Below are positions 17,459 to 24,618 of a stretch of DNA of 56,580 bases, piece by piece. Under the pieces are notes generated by a model, which saw only the letters and a list, made by a program, of their open reading frames with translations, did no database searches and was not told the DNA's origin. Made by a program: the position numbers and the translations under genes. The stretch's first letter is position 1. Every line of letters begins with the position of its first letter. This DNA comes from CAYSEW01 sp964430245 (lineage in GTDB: Bacteria > Bacteroidota > Bacteroidia > Flavobacteriales_D > Parvicellaceae). The stretch is taken from contig CAYSEW010000017.1 in the NCBI GenBank assembly GCA_964430245.1, positions 1 through 56,580 of the forward strand, read 5' to 3'.

Positions 17459-18142
17459 ATGATGAAAAATAAAATATTCGTTGTTCAGCTGCCTATTGTC
17501 TTATCATTGGCAATTTTATTTCTGATTATTGCAATGTTTCTTTATCCAGGAGGTACTATTTTTGATCATCATGCTACATCTTATCAATTTTTTGAAAACT
17601 TTTTAAGTAACCTAGGACGTGAAAAAACCTATCTTGGAATAGATAATTCAGTTTCAAAAATTCTTTTTAAATCAAGTATCTACTTAATCAGCGGCTCTTT
17701 TGTTGTATATTTTTTAGCACTTCCATTTTTTTTAAAATCAAATACTAAAAGCTTTAAACTAACATTAGCAAGCTCTTTATTTGTTATGATATCCGCTTTA
17801 GCTTTTATTGGTATTGGATATTTTTCTATAGATCCCTCTACTATTTTTTATCACTTACTCTGTGTGAAACTTTCATTCTATCTATTTTTTATATCAAGTT
17901 TACTGCAAACACTCTCTATCTATTATCATCCATTAATGAATAAAAAAATGTTCTATAGTTATTTTGCCTTTACAATAACGCTATTTATATACAATCTTCT
18001 AATTGAATTTGGGCCCTTGCCAAAAACTAATTATCAGTCCTTGGTCATTCACGTAACTGCTCAAAAGGTTATTGCTTTTGTTTTCTTTTTGAACTTTTAT
18101 GTCCAAAGTATAACATTAATAAAACTCATTAAAAAGCCTTAA
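17459..18142 (+). CDS. DUF998-like polytopic membrane protein
   Basis: The 227-residue protein has six hydrophobic segments. The first extracytoplasmic loop carries YPGGTIFDHHATSYQFFENF followed by LSNLG, which matches the conserved YPGG...NFLSDLG pattern of DUF998-type membrane proteins. Function is unknown for the family. It begins with two Met codons; the first is taken. The sensor kinase gene starts 35 bases downstream on the same strand, so co-transcription is possible and a role in signal input cannot be excluded. Confidence 0.55.
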   Translation: MMKNKIFVVQLPIVLSLAILFLIIAMFLYPGGTIFDHHATSYQFFENFLSNLGREKTYLGIDNSVSKILFKSSIYLISGSFVVYFLALPFFLKSNTKSFKLTLASSLFVMISALAFIGIGYFSIDPSTIFYHLLCVKLSFYLFFISSLLQTLSIYYHPLMNKKMFYSYFAFTITLFIYNLLIEFGPLPKTNYQSLVIHVTAQKVIAFVFFLNFYVQSITLIKLIKKP

Positions 18143-18177
18143 ATCCTACTGTTTGAAAATTTGTACTTTTACAATAC

Positions 18178-20898
18178 ATGAAATTTAATAGCTCATATCT
18201 CTTTTTTTTTCTCTTTTTTTTCTGCTCATTTAGCCTTTGTTTTTCACAAAGAGTAACTCAAATCAACACACTTGAAGAGAAACTAAAAAAAGAAAGCTCT
18301 GTTTCAGCTGCTATTTTAATTTCCTTAGAACTTTCAAAACTATATTCAGCTGAAGACCTAGAAAAAGCCCTAAGCTACGCTGAATCTGCTTATAAAAAAA
18401 GTGTTGAATCTCAATCCTATAAAGACCAGGCTAACTCCCTTAATCAGATAGGGAGGATTAATATGCTTAATAATAATTATGATCAAGCTTTAGAATCATT
18501 TATTAATTCATTAAACATTAACAAACAATACTCAGATCTAAAAGGTGCTGCAATAAGTAATATTCATATCGGTGATGTATATAGAGAAATTGGTGACGAA
18601 AAAAGAGCAAGAAATCAATATGAGCAAGCTCTTCAAATAGGGATGAAGACTAAAAACCTAATTACCCAATCGTTATCAAATCTTTCATTAGGAAAACTCG
18701 AAGATAAAGTAGGAAATCAAAATCTTTCTTTACAGTATCTCATTTTATCCAATGAACAAATAACCTTAACTAATGAAACCCCACTTAAGGCAGAAATTTC
18801 CTATAGCTTAGGCATGTCATATGTTAAATCGAATCAATTCAATACAGCCACTCAAATATTAATACAATCTCTTAAGGCATATGAGAAAATTAATGACCTG
18901 AAAAATCAAACACTTCTCTGTTTTGAAATTGGTAATCTTTATGAAACGCTAGAGGATCATGACAATTCTCTTTTATATATGAAAAATAGCCTAGGTCTTG
19001 CAGAAAAAATTGGCTATAAAGAGTTCATTAAAAAAGGCTATGAAAATATTTCAAAAGTATATGAGTCAAAAGGAGATTATAAAAGGGCGTATGAATTTTT
19101 GCAATATTATACAGCTATAAAAGATGTTAGAGAGATCAATGCGCTAGAAACTCAATTAGAGTTAGCTAAAAAAAATCAAGCACTATTATTGGTGGAAGAA
19201 AAAGAAAAAAGAAAAAAAGAGATCAGTGACGTTAGGTTCTTTTTTATAACTGTTCTCTTGATTATCTTTCTTTTATTCTCTGTTTTTATGCTTTATGCAT
19301 ACCGACAAAAATCATCTATTAATATTGAACTTAAAGCAGCAACTGATGAAGCTAATAGGTCTAGAAAAGAAAAGGAAGATTTTTTCGCTTATACAAGCCA
19401 TGAAATACGCACTCCTTTAAATGCCGTTGTTGGAATGTCTCAATTATTATCTGGAACACATCTAGATAAAAAACAACAACATTACCTTAAAACAATTAGT
19501 TCAAGTGCCAATAACATTCTTTTCTTAGTAAATGACATACTAGATCTTGCGAAAATTGAAAAGGGTGCTATCCAGCTAGAAAAAATACCTTTTTCTTTAA
19601 AAGATCTGGTTAATGACATCTGTCATACGCTAGCTTTTAAAACAAGAGCTAAAAACATTGAGCTAAAGTCAACTATCGATGAAGCTATTCCAGATTTAAT
19701 CCTGGGTGACCCTGTAAGAGTCAATCAAATAATATTAAATCTTGCAGATAATGGTGTGAAGTTCACGGAAAAAGGACAAGTGATTATTGAATTGTCATTG
19801 AAAAAAAATTCTGCTAACTCTGCTGTTATCTTGTTTTCAGTGAAAGATACAGGCATTGGAATTAAAAATGAAAAGCTCGAGACCATTTTTGATAGCTTTA
19901 AGCAGGAGTCATCGGAAACAACACGACAGTATGGAGGAACTGGATTAGGGCTTTCAATTACTAAAGAACTAGTGCAATTAATGGGTGGTGAGATCAAAGT
20001 AGAGTCAGTAGCTGGGAAAGGGAGCAACTTCTATTTTTATTTAAAAATGGATATTGCAAAAAATGTCACAAAATATAATGCATCAGAAACTGAAAAAGCT
20101 GACGCATTCCTTTCAAGTGTGAAAATCCTTTTAGTTGATGATAATCAGCTAAATAGAGATGTATTTATTGACCTAATAAGTGACTCTAAAAATAATGTAA
20201 GTGTTGATATTGCTGAGGACGGCATCCAAGCAATACAAAAATTTGAATCCAATAATTACGATATAATTTTAATGGACCTGCAAATGCCAAATATGGATGG
20301 CTACGAAACATCCAAGCATATTAGAGAAAAGTTTCCACCTATTAAAAATCAAATTCCAATTATTGCTATGACTGCTCATGTTTTAGAAGGCGTTTCTAAA
20401 AAATGCTTAGCTGCTGGGATGAATGATTGTGTTTCAAAACCAATCAACACCTATCAATTAAGTCTTCTGATTAATCAATTATTAAATAGAGGGTCTGACT
20501 CTCTTGTTTCGATTGAAAAAAATACTAAAAGCAATAATAATAAAGAAGGCACTGTAATTGACCTTTCAATGATCAAAAAAATAAGTAAAAACAACAATGA
20601 AAAAATCATTAAATATATAAACCTCTATTTAGAAAGCGTTCCTTTAGATTTACATAAAATGAAAGAAGCCCTTGCTGAAAAAAACTACAAAGTTTTGGGG
20701 GAATTAGCTCATAAATTAAAAGGTAATGCTGGGTATATGGGATTAAATAAGCTTCTTTCGTGTCTTGAGAAAATGGAAAACCTCATTGAAAATGATGAAA
20801 AGTCAAATGAAATCGTTATTATTGTTAATAGAGTTGAGTCTATAATAGCTTTATCCATTGATGAGCTTAATTCTTATAAAAAACAATGTCTAATCTAA
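18178..20898 (+). CDS. Hybrid sensor histidine kinase with TPR input, receiver and HPt domains
   Basis: The 906-residue protein starts with a signal peptide or anchor (1-24), then about seven TPR repeats (about 30-315) in the periplasm. A coiled linker, one membrane helix (about 351-372), a HisKA domain with phospho-accepting His408 in SHEIRTPLNAVVG, and an HATPase domain follow (N box about 513-520, GTGLGLSI G box near 585). A receiver domain has Asp654/Asp655, phospho-acceptor Asp700 (LMDLQMPNMDG) and Lys754. A C-terminal HPt domain has His845 (AHKLKGNAG). All phosphotransfer residues are present, so an intact His-Asp-His relay is expected. The LytTR regulator gene overlaps its end by 13 bases and is the natural final acceptor. 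The signal is unknown. Confidence 0.93.
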   Translation: MKFNSSYLFFFLFFFCSFSLCFSQRVTQINTLEEKLKKESSVSAAILISLELSKLYSAEDLEKALSYAESAYKKSVESQSYKDQANSLNQIGRINMLNNNYDQALESFINSLNINKQYSDLKGAAISNIHIGDVYREIGDEKRARNQYEQALQIGMKTKNLITQSLSNLSLGKLEDKVGNQNLSLQYLILSNEQITLTNETPLKAEISYSLGMSYVKSNQFNTATQILIQSLKAYEKINDLKNQTLLCFEIGNLYETLEDHDNSLLYMKNSLGLAEKIGYKEFIKKGYENISKVYESKGDYKRAYEFLQYYTAIKDVREINALETQLELAKKNQALLLVEEKEKRKKEISDVRFFFITVLLIIFLLFSVFMLYAYRQKSSINIELKAATDEANRSRKEKEDFFAYTSHEIRTPLNAVVGMSQLLSGTHLDKKQQHYLKTISSSANNILFLVNDILDLAKIEKGAIQLEKIPFSLKDLVNDICHTLAFKTRAKNIELKSTIDEAIPDLILGDPVRVNQIILNLADNGVKFTEKGQVIIELSLKKNSANSAVILFSVKDTGIGIKNEKLETIFDSFKQESSETTRQYGGTGLGLSITKELVQLMGGEIKVESVAGKGSNFYFYLKMDIAKNVTKYNASETEKADAFLSSVKILLVDDNQLNRDVFIDLISDSKNNVSVDIAEDGIQAIQKFESNNYDIILMDLQMPNMDGYETSKHIREKFPPIKNQIPIIAMTAHVLEGVSKKCLAAGMNDCVSKPINTYQLSLLINQLLNRGSDSLVSIEKNTKSNNNKEGTVIDLSMIKKISKNNNEKIIKYINLYLESVPLDLHKMKEALAEKNYKVLGELAHKLKGNAGYMGLNKLLSCLEKMENLIENDEKSNEIVIIVNRVESIIALSIDELNSYKKQCLI

Positions 20899-21590
20899 CT
20901 TTAAACTGTCTAGTTGTAGATGATGATAGTCTTTCTAGGAATATCTTAGAGGATTTAATTAATGATACAACTTCATTAAATTTAGCTGCTTCATGTCAAG
21001 ATCCTATACAGGCATTTAATTTTTTAAAAGAGCAACAAGTAGACCTTCTATTCCTTGATATAGAAATGCCAAAAATGGACGGCATGGAAATGTTGCGAAA
21101 CTTAAATCCTCTTCCTCAAGTAGTATTGGTTACTTCTCACACAGAATATGCAGTTGAATCGTATGAGTATGACGTGACAGATTTCATCAAAAAACCTATT
21201 ACTCCAGCTCGTTTTTTAAAAGCCATAGATAAAGTTTATAAAAGGTTAAGTACAGAAGAAACTAAGATCACTACAAAAGGAGATACTATTTTTATAAAGT
21301 CTGACTCTCGTCTAGTTCAGATTAATACCAATAAAATATTCTGGATAGAGGCTTTAGGAAATTACATGCGTGTGATTACTGAAGATGGTAAGTATACTAT
21401 TTTAAGTACCATGAAAGATGTAGCTTCTAAATTACCTTCTGATGAATTTGTAAGAGTGCATCGTTCCTTTATAGTTAGAGTAGATAAAATAAAATCTATT
21501 GAAGACAACTATATTATCATTGACGAGAAACAAATCAATATAGGAAAAGCTTATAAAGATGGGCTAAACAAATTTTTAAACCTTCTATAA
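20886..21590 (+). CDS. LytTR-family response regulator
   Basis: The 234-residue protein has an N-terminal receiver (1-120) with the acidic cluster Asp12-14, phospho-acceptor Asp58 (LFLDIEMPKMDG), a conserved Thr/Ser near 83 (VTSH) and Lys106 (FIKKPI). A LytTR DNA-binding domain follows (about 135-234), with FWIEALGNYMRVIT and the VRVHRSFIV block. LytTR proteins bind direct repeats upstream of targets. The start lies inside the hybrid kinase gene (13-base overlap), implying coupled expression and a shared relay in which the kinase's HPt His845 would phosphorylate Asp58. No obvious LytTR direct repeats were found by eye. Confidence 0.93.
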   Translation: MSNLTLNCLVVDDDSLSRNILEDLINDTTSLNLAASCQDPIQAFNFLKEQQVDLLFLDIEMPKMDGMEMLRNLNPLPQVVLVTSHTEYAVESYEYDVTDFIKKPITPARFLKAIDKVYKRLSTEETKITTKGDTIFIKSDSRLVQINTNKIFWIEALGNYMRVITEDGKYTILSTMKDVASKLPSDEFVRVHRSFIVRVDKIKSIEDNYIIIDEKQINIGKAYKDGLNKFLNLL

Positions 21591-21681
21591 CATTTTAATC
21601 AAAATGCTTTAACTCTAAAGCTATTTATATGATTTAACATTTCTCAAGCAACTCTCGATTTTTTAAAATGTAGCTATCAAT

Positions 21682-22416
21682 ATGAAAAAACCATTATTAC
21701 TATTCTTTGTTGTTGCTTTTCTAAACACCTGTAATGTTTATAAATATTCATCTGACTTTAAACATGCAAAAGCTAATAACGAAATAGTACTTATTTATAA
21801 TGAAATAACCACAGTAGAAAAAACTAAAGCCCTTAATGTCTTAATTTCTAAATATTTAGACACTGCTCCAAATGATGAAGACATTACAACACTTATTAAT
21901 CAACACATTAAATATTATTTAGATGCCAAGGGTTATAAAACCATTATACTAAAAAAGGATTTTACAACCATCGAACAAACAAAAGAATTAAGTTATGAGT
22001 TAGTTTTTGACAAACTGCTCATAAGAGAATTCAAAAAATCTGAATATGTTTCTGACCAAGGAAGTGGAACTTCGGATAAGGTAAAGTTAAGAGGAATTGA
22101 GACAACAATATCTGCAGATCTCTATCTTCTAAAAAACAAAATGCATATTGAAAGTGCAACTAAAAAAATAAAGGCCTCGGAACGTGAGATTGAAAGTCAC
22201 TCAGGGGAATTTAAGCACACTAAAAACTTAAAAGAACATGTCATGAAAGAAAACGGAAGCGTAAAATATCTAGCAGAAATTAACGACCTCGGTGGGGGGC
22301 TTTTTCAAAACCAATGCATATTAGTCGCTGAAAAAATAGCGGAAGAAATAAACTCAAGTCTTGTTCAGATTTATATCAAGGAGAAAAGAAGGTCCAATAA
22401 AAAGTCAAAAAAATAA
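21682..22416 (+). CDS. Unrecognised lipoprotein
   Basis: The 244-residue protein has a lipoprotein leader ending at Cys17 (FLNTC). The mature part mixes beta strands and helices, with LSYELVFDKLLIREF in the middle and LVAEKIAEEINSSLVQ near the end, then a strongly basic tail (KEKRRSNKKSKK). The sequence NEIVLIYNEITTVEKTKAL near the start and the later helix suggest an alpha/beta fold like small outer-membrane-associated accessory lipoproteins, but I do not recognise it. It follows the LytTR gene after 91 bases and could be its target. Function unknown. Confidence 0.6.
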   Translation: MKKPLLLFFVVAFLNTCNVYKYSSDFKHAKANNEIVLIYNEITTVEKTKALNVLISKYLDTAPNDEDITTLINQHIKYYLDAKGYKTIILKKDFTTIEQTKELSYELVFDKLLIREFKKSEYVSDQGSGTSDKVKLRGIETTISADLYLLKNKMHIESATKKIKASEREIESHSGEFKHTKNLKEHVMKENGSVKYLAEINDLGGGLFQNQCILVAEKIAEEINSSLVQIYIKEKRRSNKKSKK

Positions 22417-22493
22417 ATCCTTCATTTACCTGCCAATAGGTTCATTATTTTTTTAGGTTAACCAAACACAACATTTTGCTTCAATTTATGTGT

Positions 22494-23216
22494 TTATTTG
22501 CTAATAATATTGTATTTCAAAATACAATAAATTGCTCTGAAGCCATCTTTCCAACCAATTTTCTTTCCTTCCTCATAAGTTCTGCCGTAATAAGAAATAC
22601 CCACTTCATAAATTCTTATATTAGGAACTCTTGAAAGCTTTGCTGTAACTTCAGGCTCGAAACCAAATCTTCGCTCTTTTAATTGAAGGCTTTGAGCAAT
22701 CTTTGTGTTGATCATTTTATAACAAGTTTCCATATCTGTTAAGTTAAGATTAGTAAACATATTAGAAAGTCTTGTTAAAAACCTATTTCCTATTGAGTGC
22801 CAGTAAAACAAAATTCGATGAGGATTACCTCCCATGAACCTAGAGCCATATACAACATCCGCATTTCCCATTATTACAGGTTTTAAAAGAATGTTATATT
22901 CTACGGGGTCATATTCAAGGTCTGCATCTTGAATAATCAAAAAATCTCCTTTAGCTAGCTCTATTGCTTTATGAATTGCTGCTCCTTTACCTTTATTGAT
23001 CTCTTGATTCTCTAAATGAATATTTAATTCTGGATGTTGGTTAATATACCTTTCTACTACTTCTTTAGTATTATCTTTAGAACAATCATTAACAATAATA
23101 ATCTCTTTTTCTATATCATTTAATAGCGTAACTTCCTTTACTTTATCCAATATCATATGGATTGTATTGGCCTCATTATAGGCAGGAATTAAAATAGAAA
23201 GCTTTTTGATATTCAT
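22494..23216 (-). CDS. Family 2 glycosyltransferase, polyprenyl-phosphate sugar transferase type
   Basis: The 240-residue GT-A fold enzyme begins with LSILIPAYNEANTI, has an IVNDCSKDNT segment (41-50), the nucleotide/metal site QDADLEYDP (Asp97, Asp99) and GSRFMGG. The sequence matches DPM1/GtrB-like enzymes that transfer glucose or mannose from a nucleotide sugar to polyprenyl phosphate. It has no C-terminal membrane helices, unlike GtrB. It is the last gene of a minus-strand series, four bases after the CoA-transferase beta gene. A lipid-linked sugar donor made here could feed GT-C enzymes such as the one at 3330-4841; that link is inference. Confidence 0.85.
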   Translation of the reverse strand: MNIKKLSILIPAYNEANTIHMILDKVKEVTLLNDIEKEIIIVNDCSKDNTKEVVERYINQHPELNIHLENQEINKGKGAAIHKAIELAKGDFLIIQDADLEYDPVEYNILLKPVIMGNADVVYGSRFMGGNPHRILFYWHSIGNRFLTRLSNMFTNLNLTDMETCYKMINTKIAQSLQLKERRFGFEPEVTAKLSRVPNIRIYEVGISYYGRTYEEGKKIGWKDGFRAIYCILKYNIISK

Positions 23217-23220
23217 TTTA

Positions 23221-23880
23221 TTAAATCTTCATTTCTGGGATTTCCCCTTCGACTAGTAATTTTCCTTCAGTAGCAGCTTGAATTTCTTCAACTGATACTC
23301 CGGGTGCTCTTTCCAATAGTTTAAACCCTCCTTCAGGCAAGATGTCCATTACCGCTAGATTTGTGACTACCTTTTTTACACATCCAACTCCAGTGAGTGG
23401 AAGTGAGCATTCTTTAAGCAGTTTACTCTCTCCTCTTTTATTAGCGTGCATCATGGCTACAATAATATTGTCGGCACTGGCCACTAAATCCATTGCTCCT
23501 CCCATTCCTTTTACCATTTTACCAGGTATTTTCCAATTGGCTATATCGCCATTTTCAGATACCTCCATAGCTCCCAATACTGTAAGTTGAACATGCTGTC
23601 CTCTTATCATTGCAAAACTTGTGGCTGAGTCAAAATATACTGCACCACTTAAGGCTGTAATAGTCTGTTTACCAGCGTTGATCAGGTCAGCATCTTCTTC
23701 CCCTTCGAAAGGAAATGGCCCCATCCCTAAAATTCCATTCTCTGATTGAAAATCTACTGAAATTCCTTCAGGAATATGATTGGCTACTAATGTTGGAATA
23801 CCTATTCCTAAATTAACATACCAGCCATCACTTAATTCTTGTGCAATTCGTTTTGCAATACCGTTTTTATCTAGTCCCAT
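23221..23880 (-). CDS. scoB: 3-oxoacid CoA-transferase subunit B
   Basis: The 219-residue beta subunit of a family I CoA-transferase has the active-site glutamate in SENGILGMG (Glu47), which forms the glutamyl-CoA thioester. The GIGIPT loop (25-30), GAMEVSENGDIANW and MGGAMDL blocks are typical. With subunit A it exchanges CoA between succinyl-CoA and acetoacetate (or a related 3-oxo acid), linking ketone-body or branched-chain/aromatic breakdown to the TCA cycle. The gene lies 15 bases after scoA on the same strand. Exact acid specificity cannot be read from sequence. Confidence 0.93.
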   Translation of the reverse strand: MGLDKNGIAKRIAQELSDGWYVNLGIGIPTLVANHIPEGISVDFQSENGILGMGPFPFEGEEDADLINAGKQTITALSGAVYFDSATSFAMIRGQHVQLTVLGAMEVSENGDIANWKIPGKMVKGMGGAMDLVASADNIIVAMMHANKRGESKLLKECSLPLTGVGCVKKVVTNLAVMDILPEGGFKLLERAPGVSVEEIQAATEGKLLVEGEIPEMKI

Positions 23881-23895
23881 TCTATTTAAAATTAT

Positions 23896-24600
23896 TTATT
23901 GGCCTTTTGACCTAACCGTTCTTTGCTCAATTCTCTTTTCATAATTGGTGCCTTGGAAAATTCTTTGAATAAATATTCCTGGAGTGTGGATGCTATTAGG
24001 GTCTAGCTCTCCTGGTTCTACCAACTCTTCTACTTCAGCAATAGTAATTTTACCAGCCATTGCCATAGCAGGGTTAAAATTTCTAGCGGTTCCTTTAAAA
24101 ATTAAATTTCCAATAGTATCTCCTTTCCATGCCTTAACTATGGCAAAATCAGCAGTCAATGCTGTTTCAAGAATATGAGGTTTCCCATTATATTCTCTAA
24201 CTTCTTTTCCTTCCCCAACCTCTGTGCCGTATCCAGCAGGCGTATAAAAAGCAGGAATTCCTGCACCGCCTGCTCTGCACCTTTCTGCCAGACTACCCTG
24301 AGGAATTAGATCAACTTCTAATTCTCCACTAAGCATTTGTCTTTCAAACTCATCGTTCTCTCCAACATAAGAAGATATCATTTTTTTGATCTGCCTTTCT
24401 TGTAATAAGAATCCTAACCCAAAATCATCAACCCCTGCGTTATTTGAAATGCAAGTAAGCTCATTCACTTTCATCCTTACTAACTCCGAAATACTGTTCT
24501 CAGGTATACCGCAAAGCCCAAATCCTCCTAACATAATGGTCATGCCACTTTCAATACCTTTGCACGCTTCATTGGCGTCTGCCACTACTTTATTTATCAT
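23896..24600 (-). CDS. scoA: 3-oxoacid CoA-transferase subunit A
   Basis: The 234-residue alpha subunit carries the family I hallmark GGFGLCGIPE (residues 25-34), the oxyanion/CoA-binding loop. The NNAGVDDFGLG, GGAGIPAFYTP and GTARNFNPAMAMA blocks match the succinyl-CoA:3-ketoacid CoA-transferase alpha subunit along its full length. It pairs with the next gene. It begins 18 bases after the PBP1A stop, so a metabolic enzyme pair appears to be transcribed with a cell-wall synthase; functional logic for that is not evident. Confidence 0.93.
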   Translation of the reverse strand: MINKVVADANEACKGIESGMTIMLGGFGLCGIPENSISELVRMKVNELTCISNNAGVDDFGLGFLLQERQIKKMISSYVGENDEFERQMLSGELEVDLIPQGSLAERCRAGGAGIPAFYTPAGYGTEVGEGKEVREYNGKPHILETALTADFAIVKAWKGDTIGNLIFKGTARNFNPAMAMAGKITIAEVEELVEPGELDPNSIHTPGIFIQRIFQGTNYEKRIEQRTVRSKGQ

Positions 24601-24618
24601 ATTCTATTTTTTACAAAC

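Noticed and set aside
19725..20027. Minus-strand open frame of 100 codons
   Set aside because: Antisense to the ATPase domain of the hybrid kinase; the sense frame carries all expected motifs.
21591..21606. CATTTT-AATC-AAAATG hairpin after the LytTR gene
   Set aside because: An AT-only style stem with no following T-run; expected often by chance.
22436..22464. ACCT...AGGT hairpin followed by T-rich DNA after the unknown lipoprotein gene
   Set aside because: A four-base stem is too weak to call an intrinsic terminator in AT-rich DNA.
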